Shown: positions 1-9,123, counted from the first letter of the stretch. The stretch: DNA of 64,000 nt from Kineosporia corallincola (GCF_018499875.1 NZ_JAHBAY010000002.1:588886-652885), one strand, 5' to 3'. Translations and numbers: made by a program. The notes: generated by a model not told the origin, from the letters alone.

Positions 1-177
1 AACACCATCGTCACCTCAGACAAAGTGGACCTCGGCGAATTGGTCGAGGACGACATCTTCCGCGCCCGGGTCATCGTCATGGGAAGCCAGCAGTACGAGA
101 CCACCCTCGGCGGCTACCTGACCGTCCCCACGATCGAGATGAAACGTGGCTGGCGCATCGGTCACCAACCAGACTAA
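1..177 (+). CDS. C-terminal 58 codons of a hypothetical protein
   Basis: The frame is open from base 1 to a TAA at 175-177, with no start inside the window, so this is the 3' end of a gene entering from the left. The visible tail is hydrophilic and acidic in its first half (LGELVEDDIF) with beta-type alternation later. There is no transmembrane segment and no motif I recognise. It converges with the membrane-protein gene that ends at 221. Function unknown. Confidence 0.55.
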   Translation, partial: NTIVTSDKVDLGELVEDDIFRARVIVMGSQQYETTLGGYLTVPTIEMKRGWRIGHQPD

Positions 178-220
178 ATCCCATGCACCATAAGCCCTTC
201 CATCGGCATGCGCAGAGATC

Positions 221-1009
221 TCAGAAGCCGAGCCTCCTCAGCAGAACGACACCGTACGCGACGAAGATCAGGAGGAAGGTCATCGTCAGGACGCCGAGCA
301 AGCGGCTGAAGAACGAGTCCGTGATGTTCTCGATCAGCGCTTCCTGGAGAAGGACTCCCAGGTAGAGGAAAAGACTCACCGCAGTAGCGACGGGGGTGAT
401 GATCTTGATGTAGGTACTCGGCCTGAGGTTCAGCGTCCTGTTGAGCTCGTCCGCGAAATAGACCTGAGCACCGGTGAAGATCGCGAAAGCGGCCCCGTAC
501 TCAGGTCCCGCGCCCGGCTGCCAGGAGAATATCCGGAAGACCACGATGGACAGGTAGCCGAGAACAAGGCACAGGACGACGGTGGCCCAGTCGTCCCGCG
601 AAGAGCCACGGGCCGAAGTGAAGGCCTTGAACAAGACCAACACGAGCTCGTTCAGGGCCAAGGCCCATCCGGAGCAGGCAGACCCGAAGAGTGGAACGTC
701 CTGCCCGAAGATCCAGACGACCACGAAGTAGGCGCACGTGGCCGCGATGCCCGCCGTGATCACCAGATCGCTGCGCTGGGCGTAGCCGGCCAGGAGAATC
801 TGCGTCAGGACCAGCCCCGCACCGTAGGACACCGCGATGACGAAAAGCCATTCCCAGCCGATGAAGTCAAACAAGTTCTCGTAGACGCCGATGAGAAACA
901 CATACAGAGCCACGACCGGAGACAGAGTCAGCGGCAGAAGCGCCATGTACAAGATCCCCGGAGTGGCCAGTTTCCCGCCGGCGGCTCTTCGGTTCCCAGA
1001 GTCTCCCAT
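221..1009 (-). CDS. multi-pass membrane protein of unknown function
   Basis: About 262 residues. The sequence contains roughly six or seven hydrophobic segments (for example around MALLPLTLSPVVALYVFLIG and the C-terminal LLGVLTMTFLLIFVAYGVVL), joined by short loops, so it is an integral membrane protein. I placed the start at the internal ATG (MGDSGNRR) because the 16 residues upstream are arginine-rich and coding-poor. The open frame itself continues to 1057. No catalytic motif or known family is recognised. It sits next to the toxin/immunity locus, but about 530 bases and no clear gene separate them, so a functional link is not supported. Confidence 0.7.
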   Translation of the reverse strand: MGDSGNRRAAGGKLATPGILYMALLPLTLSPVVALYVFLIGVYENLFDFIGWEWLFVIAVSYGAGLVLTQILLAGYAQRSDLVITAGIAATCAYFVVVWIFGQDVPLFGSACSGWALALNELVLVLFKAFTSARGSSRDDWATVVLCLVLGYLSIVVFRIFSWQPGAGPEYGAAFAIFTGAQVYFADELNRTLNLRPSTYIKIITPVATAVSLFLYLGVLLQEALIENITDSFFSRLLGVLTMTFLLIFVAYGVVLLRRLGF

Positions 1010-1540
1010 CACCGGCGACCTCCTCGCCCCACGCTCTTTCCAGCACGGTAGGCGCATCGATCGTCCTCATGGGCAAAAATGCTGCCTTAGCTCTCGGACA
1101 TCGGTACTGAGGATCAGACACCAGGAATACATGTTCCGGCGCCTTGAATGGCCGCTGGCGCAAGGACCCGCCAAAGTCCGATGGTGCTGGCCAGGATCAA
1201 TCTCAGGACCCGCCTCTGGCCCGTAGGATCGGGCAGGAACGAGGATCGCTTCCCTTCATGAAGGGGAAGTTGCGGCAGTTCTGCGAAGCGAGGCACCTGG
1301 ATCACGAGCGCCGACCCGTCCAATGGTGTCGTGACGCTGGCGCGCGAACTGGGCCCCTCGGCCATCTTGGCGATCTTTGGCGCCCAGGCCGCACGGTGTT
1401 CGCCGGACCAGCGGCGGCTGATGATAAGGCCGCGCGGATACCTGAATCTCATCGCCCTGCACGAATCTTCGCGCTGTCCAGCCCTGAGGCCGTGACGTCC
1501 AGCCGTTCCAGGTGGCATCCGCCCCAGTGACGATGGCGGG
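1010..1540. other. no confident gene; possible degraded coding remnant
   Basis: About 530 bases with overlapping open frames on both strands, none convincing. On the minus strand a stretch near 1275-1450 (RYPRGLIISRRWSGEHRAAW and what follows) reads like protein and could be the relic of a gene. No start with a ribosome site and no family match were found. Confidence 0.35.
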
Positions 1541-2074
1541 TCAGGGCTCGGGGTCGCCCATGAAGGCCAAGGACGTCCACGCGAGCGTGGCTGTGCGGTT
1601 CCCTGTTTCCAGGTACTCGGTCAAGATGTCCTGAACATCGGTGAGGGTCAGACGAAACACGCTGGGTGGGAATTCGTCGGCGTTGCCGCAGTTGTCGAAG
1701 GTAATCGGGCCCTGCGGAGCGATCCGGTCGGGATTGAAGGCCTGGAGCGCGTCGACTTCGCCGAGCCAGCGCAGTCCGGCACCGGCTGGGTCTCCGATGA
1801 CGGTCTCGATGTGCACTTCCGGTTCCTGCGGCCCCGGCCCCACATCATGCAGCGTGCCCGGAGCCCACACATGAACCATGGATCCGATGCCCTCCTGCCC
1901 GGCCTGGGCCTGGATCCGCGCCAGCACCGCGGCCAACTCACTGCGGTCGGCCACCAGCGCTTCGAGCGGCATGCCGCTGCTCTCGTCACGGCTCCACTGC
2001 AACATCAGCGGCGACCGGCGGCCCCCACCGTTTCGGCCCGTGGCGCTGGATGCTTCCGAGGGGGTGCTGGTCAT
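1541..2074 (-). CDS. Imm1-family immunity protein
   Basis: 177 residues. The C-terminal two thirds show the layout of the Imm1 family: a GDPAGAGLRWLGEV strand block, a glycine/asparagine turn (FDNCGNADEFPP), then an acidic helix and strand ending EYLETGNRTATLAWTSL, where the family usually has TGxRPxxVxW. Imm1 proteins neutralise polymorphic toxins, and the immunity protein of the DNA deaminase DddA belongs to this family (established knowledge). Its ATG overlaps the toxin's TGA as ATGA, so the two are translationally coupled. The first 45 or so residues are poorly conserved. The role as the cognate antidote is inferred from family plus overlap. Confidence 0.8.
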   Translation of the reverse strand: MTSTPSEASSATGRNGGGRRSPLMLQWSRDESSGMPLEALVADRSELAAVLARIQAQAGQEGIGSMVHVWAPGTLHDVGPGPQEPEVHIETVIGDPAGAGLRWLGEVDALQAFNPDRIAPQGPITFDNCGNADEFPPSVFRLTLTDVQDILTEYLETGNRTATLAWTSLAFMGDPEP

Positions 2075-3084
2075 GGCTTGATCAGTTCTCCGTTTCCTTC
2101 GTATGTTCTGAAATGGCTAGTTCCGTCCTCATGGGCAACGTACACGTGCAGGACGGCCCCACGGGGAAGGATGTACGGCAGCAGGGTGTCGCAACCCAGC
2201 TGGTCGCGACAAGGGCGATTATTGATGACCAGCAACGATTCTCGCGCGAACAGGCCTCTGCGGACACCGGCCGCGACATGTGATTCCACGTGCGAGAGCA
2301 GTGAAGTCGCGAATTTCAGCCTCGGGGTGCGCAGCGCGAGATCCTGCACCAGTCCCCGGTCCTCCCCGGAGACGATCTCGGGCCCCGCGGCCCTGCCGTT
2401 GACGGGGTCCAGGACGATCCCCGTGGTCTTCGCTCTTTTGTCGCCCTGGCGTGAGGGGAGCCTGGCGCCTGCCACGCGGACCCAGTCCGGAATCACCCCT
2501 GGCCCAGGCTTACCCCAAGGGCCCGGGGCGTCCGGGACGTCCGGGCCGGGTGGGTGCTCCGGGGTGTGTGGCGACCCGAACTGGGCGGCGGCCTGGTGTT
2601 CTGCCTCCAGAGCCGTGTGTCCCTGGTGGAGCTGTTCGGTCGTGGAGATCAGGTCATCGCGCAGGTCGATCAGGGATCCGGCGAAGCCCGCATGGGCGGG
2701 CTGGGCCGCAGTTGCGGCGTCGTCGCTGGCCTGGGCCGCCGAGGCGAGCATGTCCACGCCGCGGCCCAGGCCCTCGACCGCGCCGCCGAGGTGCTGCCGG
2801 AGGTTCCCGAGGCCCGTCGTGGCGCTGGCGCGTTCGACCGCAGCCAGAGCGCTGCTGATGGTGTCACGGGCGTCGGCGATGGCTTCGGCCAGGTGCTGGA
2901 GCGTCTGGCCGGCCTGGTCGATCTGCTCGGCCAGACCGTCCCATCCGTGATCGAGGTAGTCCCGGATGATCGATTCAGCCCGCTCGGCGTACGCCTGCGC
3001 CCGCTGCCGGCATCGTTCTACAGCAGCCACCAGCGGACGCAGAACCTCCAGGACAGCTGGGACCCCGCCGCTTTCACCGCCCAC
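2071..3084 (-). CDS. polymorphic toxin with C-terminal DddA/SCP1.201-like cytidine deaminase domain
   Basis: 337 residues from a GTG start. Residues 1-165 are alpha-helical and alanine-rich, with a W48-D-G50 turn that resembles a WXG motif. Residues 170-200 are a proline/glycine linker. Residues 215-337 form the toxin domain. It has the deaminase signature HVE at 265-267 (zinc-binding His, catalytic Glu) and PC-x4-GC at 291-298 (Cys292 and Cys298 as the other zinc ligands), preceded by VINN and followed by LPYILPRGAVLHVYV. This is the actinobacterial form of the SCP1.201-like deaminases, the family of the double-stranded-DNA cytidine deaminase DddA. Whether this one acts on double- or single-stranded DNA or on RNA cannot be read from sequence. 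The WXG-like N-terminus suggests type VII export. Immunity gene Imm1 overlaps the stop codon. Confidence 0.82.
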   Translation of the reverse strand: MGGESGGVPAVLEVLRPLVAAVERCRQRAQAYAERAESIIRDYLDHGWDGLAEQIDQAGQTLQHLAEAIADARDTISSALAAVERASATTGLGNLRQHLGGAVEGLGRGVDMLASAAQASDDAATAAQPAHAGFAGSLIDLRDDLISTTEQLHQGHTALEAEHQAAAQFGSPHTPEHPPGPDVPDAPGPWGKPGPGVIPDWVRVAGARLPSRQGDKRAKTTGIVLDPVNGRAAGPEIVSGEDRGLVQDLALRTPRLKFATSLLSHVESHVAAGVRRGLFARESLLVINNRPCRDQLGCDTLLPYILPRGAVLHVYVAHEDGTSHFRTYEGNGELIKP

Positions 3085-3149
3085 GCATCACCCCGAACAG
3101 CACCGGCCGCCATCCGCGTCCCCGCCTGGACCGGGGTGCATCCTCATGC

Positions 3150-3854
3150 TCAGCAGCGGCCTGAGCGCAGGAGCCGGCCGGCAACGGATTCGCCGACCGC
3201 TGTCCCGGCGCCGAACAGTACGCCCGCTGCGAAGACCGTCCCAGCGAACAGCAAGAGGCCGGCCCATTCGCTGCGCCCGCCTGCGGACGCGGCGGGCACC
3301 GGCATCGCCTCGGGCCTGCCGACGGCCACGCCTTGCTCTTGGGGCTCGTTGAAGCCGTCCTGCTGGTCATGGGCACTGACCTGCGGCGCATCGGTTCCGG
3401 CTGCGGGCGACCGCTCATGCGCCGGGAAGCCTCGGGCGGGCCGGGGTATCCGGTGAACCATGTCGGCCACGCGCGTGTACCTGTTCGGGGCCAGCGGTTG
3501 CTGGCCTTCCCAGAGCAGGATCTCCAGCCGACCCAGATCAGCCACGGCCGCGAAGGCACGATCGGCGGAAGCCACCAAGAATCGACGACAGCCCTGGCCC
3601 GCCTGTCGGCGCGCTTCGTGCAGAAGCACCTGGTCGGCAGCACCCTTGCCATCATCGACCAGCAGCAGGCGCACCCCCCGCTCCTGGAGAATCTCCTGGC
3701 TACCCGGCCCCATCCGGGTGCGCCTACACGCGGCAACCACGCTCAGGCCAGGCCCGGCCTGACGCAGCAGCGCATCCAGACGCGGCGCCAGGACCTTCAC
3801 TCCAGCTCCGTGGCCCACCATGTTCTCCAGATCGATCAGCAGCACCCCGGCCAC
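3150..3854 (-). CDS. NYN/PIN-like nuclease-domain protein with C-terminal membrane anchor
   Basis: About 234 residues if the GTG at 3854 is used, preceded by GGGAGAGG at 8 bases. An upstream GTG at 3863 is also possible, while the longer open frame to 3968 is cysteine- and arginine-rich and unlikely. The N-terminal half has the NYN pattern: LLIDLENM, then VDDGKGAADQVLL and LVASADRAF, giving the acidic residues expected of a PIN-like metal-dependent RNase. After a variable linker there is one hydrophobic segment (WAGLLLFAGTVFAAGVLFG) near the C-terminus, so the nuclease domain would be tethered to the membrane. It ends 65 bases before the deaminase toxin, same strand, so it is probably co-transcribed. 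Its role there is unknown. Confidence 0.65.
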   Translation of the reverse strand: MAGVLLIDLENMVGHGAGVKVLAPRLDALLRQAGPGLSVVAACRRTRMGPGSQEILQERGVRLLLVDDGKGAADQVLLHEARRQAGQGCRRFLVASADRAFAAVADLGRLEILLWEGQQPLAPNRYTRVADMVHRIPRPARGFPAHERSPAAGTDAPQVSAHDQQDGFNEPQEQGVAVGRPEAMPVPAASAGGRSEWAGLLLFAGTVFAAGVLFGAGTAVGESVAGRLLRSGRC

Positions 3855-4112
3855 CAGGCCCACCTCTCCCCAGCTCTCCTCACATGACCACACCGGCCGA
3901 GCCCGGTTCCACGGCATCGCGACATGCCAAGGTGGCGGCTGACGACAAGACGCGCAGCGGATGCACATCGGCGATCATCCAACTAAATACCCCAAAGCAT
4001 CCAGCCGAATGCACACTGTGCTCAGTGAAGCCTCTCGATCACTTTGCCCACTGGTTGCCGGCGAGCTCGTGTGGGCGGCGTACGATCGCCCACCACGGCT
4101 CGCCAAGAGACC

Positions 4113-4444
4113 TTGACCCGGCATCAGTGGACACGGCTTCCCACCGACATCCGCAGCGCCGTCGAGAACCGGTTCGGGCCCGTCGAGGCGGCCGAAACCA
4201 TTGACGCCGGAACGGTTCCAGCCCTACCGGGCTCATGCTCGTCCGGGTCGGCCACTCCCCGCAGCAGGCCGAACAGTGGGCGACCGGGATTCCCGCCGGG
4301 GTACGGGCTGACCGGGATCACGTCACCTCGTTCGCGCACGCGACCACCGCGCGGATCAAGGACCGCTCCCGGCAGTTCCCGCAAGCGGTTCACCTGCGGG
4401 AACTGGCCGTGGCGTCCGCGCGGTGGGCGGCGCACCGCAGCTGA
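4113..4444 (+). pseudogene. remnant of an aminoglycoside-phosphotransferase-family gene
   Basis: Two pieces of one protein lie in different frames. From a TTG at 4113 the frame reads TRHQWTRLPTDIRSAVENRF, followed by GPVEAAETIDAG, which is the typical N-terminus of actinobacterial phosphotransferase-like proteins. After about 4205 the frame shifts and, from about 4238, reads VRVGHSPQQAEQWATGIPAG and on to RWAAHRS, which resembles the C-terminus of the same family. The kinase core (Brenner HxD and DFG-like motifs) is missing. A large internal deletion has therefore joined about 35 N-terminal to about 69 C-terminal residues. It is not expected to be functional. Confidence 0.6.
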
Positions 4445-4465
4445 GCAGGCACCCTCTCGCCGGGC

Positions 4466-4912
4466 TCAGGCGCTCGCGGGCGCCGGGTTGCGGCGGTAGA
4501 AGGCGGCGAGCGCGGCGGGGTTCTCGAGGTAGATCTCCATCCGGGTGCTGCGGCCGTCCGTGATCCGGTGGACCTCCACCATGTGCAGCGGCAGTTGCTC
4601 GCCGGAGGTGTGGGCGGTCAGCGTGCCGTGCAGCACGCCGGTGGCGCCGTCGGCGCCCTCGTACAGCTCGAACGTCTCCAGGGTGACGGCGGCGTGGCTC
4701 ATCATGACGCCCAGCACGTTGTGCAGGAACGCGTCCCGGCCCTGATGGATACCGCCGTACGGGAGCTCGTGCGGTTCCACCACGACGACGTCGGGGTGCA
4801 GGCGTGCCGTGACGCCGGCCACGTCACCGGCGGCCAGGGCGGTGTAGAGGGAGCGCAGCGCCTCGCTCGCGCTCTCGGTGGACGGCGTGAGAACCGTTGC
4901 GGGAGTGGACAT
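4466..4912 (-). CDS. SnoaL-like / NTF2-fold protein
   Basis: 148 residues from the ATG at 4912, with GGAGG five bases upstream. The pattern of an N-terminal helix (EALRSLYTALAAGDVAGVTARL), HPDVVVVEP, a long central strand region and EIYLENPAALAAFY at the end fits the SnoaL/NTF2-like cone fold used by small cyclases, isomerases and ligand-binding proteins. No catalytic residue set identifies a reaction. It is divergent from the XRE regulator at 5063, with 150 bases between the starts, so that regulator may control it. Confidence 0.75.
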   Translation of the reverse strand: MSTPATVLTPSTESASEALRSLYTALAAGDVAGVTARLHPDVVVVEPHELPYGGIHQGRDAFLHNVLGVMMSHAAVTLETFELYEGADGATGVLHGTLTAHTSGEQLPLHMVEVHRITDGRSTRMEIYLENPAALAAFYRRNPAPASA

Positions 4913-5062
4913 GTTTCCTCCGGAGGGATCTGTCCCGGAGATCCGGGCAGGAGCCATGTAAGCGCTCCGTCGGCCGGGTGCGGGAGATCCTGCTGTAGGG
5001 GGCCCCAGCAGGGACCCCCAGACCGGCCGGGCGCGGGGCGAGGGGCGGGCTACGGTGACGGG

Positions 5063-5929
5063 GTGCATCCACGAGAGACGGCCGCCGCGTTCCTGCGGGC
5101 GCGACGCGATCGCGTCACCCCCGAGGCGGCGGGGCTTCCGGGCGGTGGGGACCGGCGGGTTCCCGGGCTGCGCCGCACCGAGGTGGCGATGATCGCGGGG
5201 GTCAGCGTCGAGTACTACACCCGCCTGGAGCGCGGGAATCTGCGCGGGGTCTCCCCCGGCGTGCTGGACGCGCTCGGCCGGGCGCTGCGCCTGGATCCCG
5301 TCGAGCGCGAATACCTGCACGACCTGGCTCGCCTGGCCACGGTACCGGCCCGGCCGGCCACGCCCGTCGCACCGCCGGGACCGGTGCCGCCCGCCCTGCT
5401 CCAGATCATCGAGGGCATGCCCCACCTGCCGGCGTACGTGGCCAACCACCGCATGGACGTGCTGGCGTGCAACAGCCTCGGCCGGGCCCTGTACGCCCCG
5501 CTGTGGAGCACCGCCGGCAACGAGGGCAACCTGGCGCGCTTCGGGTTCCTCGATCCGGCGGCCCGCTCGTTCTATCCCGACTGGGCCGAGATGGCGCGTT
5601 TCGCAGCGGGTTTCCTGCGCCGTGAGACCGCCAGGGACCCGGGCGACCAGCAGCTCGCCGCGCTGGTCGCCGAGCTGTCGGCACGGTCGCAGGACTTCCG
5701 CCAGGCGTGGGCCGCGCAGGAGGTCACGGCGCTGCGGGCGGCCAAGCGCATCCACCACCCGCTGGTCGGCGACATCGCCCTCCAGATGGACACCCTCCAG
5801 GCGATCGGCAACGACGGCCTGAGTGTCGTGGTCTACACGCCGATCGCCGGGGCCGGGGGCGCCGAGGCCCTCGCCCTGCTGGAGATGCAGGCCCCGGCAC
5901 CGCAGCACCCGGCAGAGGTGCGCCGGTGA
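5063..5929 (+). CDS. XRE-family transcriptional regulator with MmyB-like ligand-binding domain
   Basis: 288 residues from a GTG at 5063. The N-terminal helix-turn-helix is clear: PGLRRTEVAMIAGVSVEYYT, then RLERG and LDALGRALRLDPVEREYLHDLA. From about residue 105 comes the MmyB-like domain common in actinobacteria (MPHLPAYVANHRMDVLACNS, later FLDPAARSFYPDW), a PAS-like sensor that in this family binds fatty acids or other small hydrophobic ligands (family knowledge). It is divergent from the SnoaL-like gene and overlaps the following kinase gene (GTGA), so both neighbours are plausible targets. Confidence 0.85.
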   Translation: MHPRETAAAFLRARRDRVTPEAAGLPGGGDRRVPGLRRTEVAMIAGVSVEYYTRLERGNLRGVSPGVLDALGRALRLDPVEREYLHDLARLATVPARPATPVAPPGPVPPALLQIIEGMPHLPAYVANHRMDVLACNSLGRALYAPLWSTAGNEGNLARFGFLDPAARSFYPDWAEMARFAAGFLRRETARDPGDQQLAALVAELSARSQDFRQAWAAQEVTALRAAKRIHHPLVGDIALQMDTLQAIGNDGLSVVVYTPIAGAGGAEALALLEMQAPAPQHPAEVRR

Positions 5930-6504
5930 GAAAGGACGCCCGTCCCCGGGTGCTGGTGCTGAACGGCGGCTCCAGTTCCGGCAAGACGTCGGTGGCCCGG
6001 GAGCTTCAGGAGGTGCTCGACGGCGTCTGGTTGCGTCTGGGCGTGGACACGCTGATCGACGCGTTGCCGGCGTCCTTCCTGACCGGGGACGACCTGACGT
6101 TCACCGCGGACGGCGAGGTCGTGGTGGGCGCCGGGTTCCGGCAGGTCGAGGACCGGTGGATGACGGGGGTGGCCGCCATGGCGCGGGCCGGCGCGCAGGT
6201 CCTGATCGAAGACAACTTCGTCAGCGGCCCGGGCGCCCAGCGGCGCTGGCGGGCGGCCCTGGCCGGCCTGCCGGTGGGCTGGGTGGGAGTGCGCTGCGAC
6301 CCGTCCGTGGCCGCCGAGCGGGAACGGCTGCGCGGCGACCGGGTGCCCGGGATGGCCGCCCGGCAGGCGGTCGCGGTGCACCGGGGCATCGACTACGACA
6401 TGGAGGTCGACACCGGAACGCAGACCTCCGCGCAGGCCGCCGCCCGGGTCCGGGCCCGCTTCTTCACCCCGGCCGATCAGCCGAGCCGGTCCGGCCCGGC
6501 CTGA
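5926..6504 (+). CDS. chloramphenicol phosphotransferase-like kinase
   Basis: 192 residues, starting at a GTG that overlaps the regulator's TGA. There is a Walker A P-loop (GGSSSGKTS) near the N-terminus, then LRLGVDTLIDALP carrying the catalytic-type Asp, then LIEDNFVSG and VGVRCDPSVAAERERLRGDR, as in the CPT family that phosphorylates the 3'-hydroxyl of chloramphenicol. Full length for the family. In actinomycetes many CPT-like proteins have unknown natural substrates, so resistance is possible but not shown. Translationally coupled to the XRE regulator. Confidence 0.82.
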   Translation: MRKDARPRVLVLNGGSSSGKTSVARELQEVLDGVWLRLGVDTLIDALPASFLTGDDLTFTADGEVVVGAGFRQVEDRWMTGVAAMARAGAQVLIEDNFVSGPGAQRRWRAALAGLPVGWVGVRCDPSVAAERERLRGDRVPGMAARQAVAVHRGIDYDMEVDTGTQTSAQAAARVRARFFTPADQPSRSGPA

Positions 6505-6544
6505 CCGGCTCTCCCGGGAGGCGCCGCACCCCCACTCGGCCAGA

Positions 6545-7630
6545 ATGTCCCCTATGGGGGATATGACGCGGCGCACCGTGGGGGTCGAGGAGGAATTCCT
6601 CCTGGTGAACGAGCAAGGCGTGCCCAGCCCGGCCGCTCCCGTCGTCATCAGGCAGGTGCCCGAGACCGCCCAGGGCGAACTGCACCAGGAACAGGTCGAG
6701 ATCGCCTCCCGGCCCGCGACCGACCTCGACACGATCACGGCCGATCTGCTGGAACGCCGCCGCCGGCTGGCCCGGGCGGCCGGGCGGGCGGGAGTCCGGG
6801 TGGCGGCCCTGGCGGTCAGCCCGCTCCCGGCCCGGCCCACCTCCTCACCGGCCGAACGTCATCAGCGCATCCTGGCCGGGTACGGGCAGACCGCCCGCCA
6901 GAACCTGATCTGCGGCTGCCACGTGCACGTGGGCATCACCTCCCCGGCCGAGGGGATCGCCGCGCTCAACGGCATCCAGCCCTGGCTGCCGGCGCTGCTG
7001 GCGATCAGCGCCAACTCGCCGTTCTGGGACGGCGCCGACACCGGCTACGCCAGTTACCGCCGGCAGTTGTACGACCGCTGGCCCACCACCGGCCCCACCG
7101 CGCCGTTCCGTGATCCGGCCGAATACCACGCCGTGGTGGGCCGGCTCGTGGATTCCGGAATCCTGCTCGACCCGGCCATGGTCTCCTTCGACGCCCGGCT
7201 GTCGATCCGCTACCCCACCGTGGAGATCCGGGTGGCGGACGTCAGCCGGCACCCGCACGAGGCCGTCGTGATCGCGGCGCTGGGCCGCGCCCTGGTGGAC
7301 GAGGCGGTCGCGGACGGATCCTGGCCGCAGGCCCGGCCCGAGCTGCTGCGCGCGGCGGCCTGGCAGGCGTCCCGGCACGGCCTGTCCGGTGACCTGCTCG
7401 ACCCGCTGACCGGCCGGCGGGTGCCCGCCGGGCAGCACCTGGAGCAGCTGGTCGACCGGGTGCGCCCGGCCCTGGCCCGGCACGGTGACCTGGACCGGGT
7501 GCAGACCGCGCTGCACGACCTGCTCACCCACGGCACCGGCGCGCAGCGCCAGCGCGCCGCCCACGCGCGCCGTGGCCTGCTGACGGACGTCGTCGACTCC
7601 GCCGTCCTGCACGAGCCTGCCCGCGCCTGA
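6545..7630 (+). CDS. YbdK-type carboxylate-amine ligase (glutamate-cysteine ligase family 2)
   Basis: 361 residues. The signature [11 protein letters not shown] at the N-terminus and CGCHVHVGI in the middle are the ATP/metal-binding strands of the GCS2 fold. [11 protein letters not shown] follows later, as in YbdK. YbdK-type enzymes form amide bonds between a carboxylate and an amine and have weak gamma-glutamylcysteine synthetase activity, and the true substrate is uncertain. Three in-frame ATGs (6545, 6554, 6563) lie within 20 bases. The last fits family N-termini best, with a G-rich stretch just before it. Confidence 0.85.
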   Translation: MSPMGDMTRRTVGVEEEFLLVNEQGVPSPAAPVVIRQVPETAQGELHQEQVEIASRPATDLDTITADLLERRRRLARAAGRAGVRVAALAVSPLPARPTSSPAERHQRILAGYGQTARQNLICGCHVHVGITSPAEGIAALNGIQPWLPALLAISANSPFWDGADTGYASYRRQLYDRWPTTGPTAPFRDPAEYHAVVGRLVDSGILLDPAMVSFDARLSIRYPTVEIRVADVSRHPHEAVVIAALGRALVDEAVADGSWPQARPELLRAAAWQASRHGLSGDLLDPLTGRRVPAGQHLEQLVDRVRPALARHGDLDRVQTALHDLLTHGTGAQRQRAAHARRGLLTDVVDSAVLHEPARA

Positions 7631-7659
7631 GACCGGAGTTCGGACGTAGTCTCGACGGC

Positions 7660-9123
7660 ATGACCACCACGTCCGCCACCGCCGCGCGCCTGGACAACCG
7701 TTTCGCCCGGGAGCTGCCGGAGCTGGCCGTCGCCCGCACGGGAGATCCCGCGCCGCAGCCACGGTTACTGGTGCTCAACGAGCCCCTGGCGCTCGAGCTG
7801 GGCCTCGACCCGGCCTGGCTGCGCAGCACCGAGGGCCTGGAACTGCTGGTCGGCACCCGGGTTCCGGACGGTGCCACGCCGGTGGCCCAGGCCTACGCCG
7901 GGCACCAGTTCGGCGGCTACTCGCCCCGTCTCGGCGACGGCCGGGCCCTGCTGCTCGGCGAGCTGACCGGCCCCGACGGAACCGTCCGCGACCTGCACCT
8001 GAAGGGCTCGGGCCGCACCCCGTTCGCCCGGGCCGGTGACGGCCTGGCGGTGGTCGGCCCGATGCTGCGGGAGTACGTCATCAGCCAGGCCATGCACGCC
8101 CTGCGCATCCCGACCACCCGCTCCCTGGCCGTGGTCGCCACCGGGCGCCCCGTGCGTCGCGAAACCGTACTGCCCGGAGCGGTTCTCGCCCGGACCGCCA
8201 GCAGCCACCTGCGGGTCGGCACCTTCCAGTACGCCCGTGCCACCGACGACACCGACCTGCTGCGCCGCCTGGCCGACCACGCCATCAGCCGCCACCATCC
8301 CGCGGCGGCCCGGGCCGGGCGTCCCTACCTGGCCCTGTTCGAGGCCGTGGTCGCGGCCCAGGCCGACCTGGTGGCCCGCTGGATGCTGGTGGGTTTCGTG
8401 CACGGCGTGATGAACACCGACAACATGACGATCTCCGGCGAGACCATCGACTACGGCCCCTGCGCCTTCCTGGACACCTACGATCCCGCCGCCGTCTACA
8501 GCTCGATCGACCGCGACGGCCGCTACGCGTACCGCAACCAGCCGGCCATCGCCGGCTGGAACCTCGCCCGCCTCGCCGAGACCCTGCTCCCCCTCATCGA
8601 CGACGACCAGGACACGGCCGTCGAGCTCGCCACCCAGGCCCTGCGCGCGTTCTTCAGCCACTACGAAAAATCATGGACGACGGGGATGCGGGCCAAACTC
8701 GGCCTGATCGGCGATCCCGGCGACGACGTGCTCGCCCCACTGGTGAGCGACCTCCTCGACCTGCTCGAGACGAACCAGGTGGACCACACGTCCTTCTTCC
8801 GCTCGCTGTCCACGGCGGCCCGCGGCGACACCGGCCCCACCCGGTACCTGCTCGCCGACCCCACCGCCGCCGACGGCTGGCTCGCCCGCTGGGTCGCCCT
8901 GGCCCCGCAGGCGACCTTGATGGACGACGTCAACCCCGCCTACATCCCCCGCAACCACCTGGTCGAAGAGGCACTGACCGCCGCCACGGACGGGGACCTC
9001 GAACCGCTGCACCGCCTGCTCGAAGCGGTGACGGCGCCCTTCGACGAGCGCCCCGGCCTGGAACGCTACGCCGTGGGAGCACCCCCGGAATTCGGCAGCT
9101 ACCAGACCTTCTGCGGCACCTGA
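7660..9123 (+). CDS. selO: SelO/YdiU family protein adenylyltransferase
   Basis: 487 residues, the usual length for SelO. Recognisable blocks are [58 protein letters not shown], and the active-site stretch [20 protein letters not shown] with GPCAFLD, which carries the paired Asp residues. SelO is a pseudokinase-fold enzyme that transfers AMP to Ser/Thr/Tyr of target proteins, linked to redox stress in E. coli. The selenocysteine of eukaryotic SelO is absent, as in bacteria generally. It follows the YbdK-like gene by 29 bases and could share its transcript. Confidence 0.93.
   Translation: MTTTSATAARLDNRFARELPELAVARTGDPAPQPRLLVLNEPLALELGLDPAWLRSTEGLELLVGTRVPDGATPVAQAYAGHQFGGYSPRLGDGRALLLGELTGPDGTVRDLHLKGSGRTPFARAGDGLAVVGPMLREYVISQAMHALRIPTTRSLAVVATGRPVRRETVLPGAVLARTASSHLRVGTFQYARATDDTDLLRRLADHAISRHHPAAARAGRPYLALFEAVVAAQADLVARWMLVGFVHGVMNTDNMTISGETIDYGPCAFLDTYDPAAVYSSIDRDGRYAYRNQPAIAGWNLARLAETLLPLIDDDQDTAVELATQALRAFFSHYEKSWTTGMRAKLGLIGDPGDDVLAPLVSDLLDLLETNQVDHTSFFRSLSTAARGDTGPTRYLLADPTAADGWLARWVALAPQATLMDDVNPAYIPRNHLVEEALTAATDGDLEPLHRLLEAVTAPFDERPGLERYAVGAPPEFGSYQTFCGT

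Noticed and set aside
2554..3456. 300-codon plus-strand frame over the toxin gene
   Set aside because: The minus strand holds a deaminase domain with all zinc ligands and a coupled immunity gene; the plus frame has no motif.
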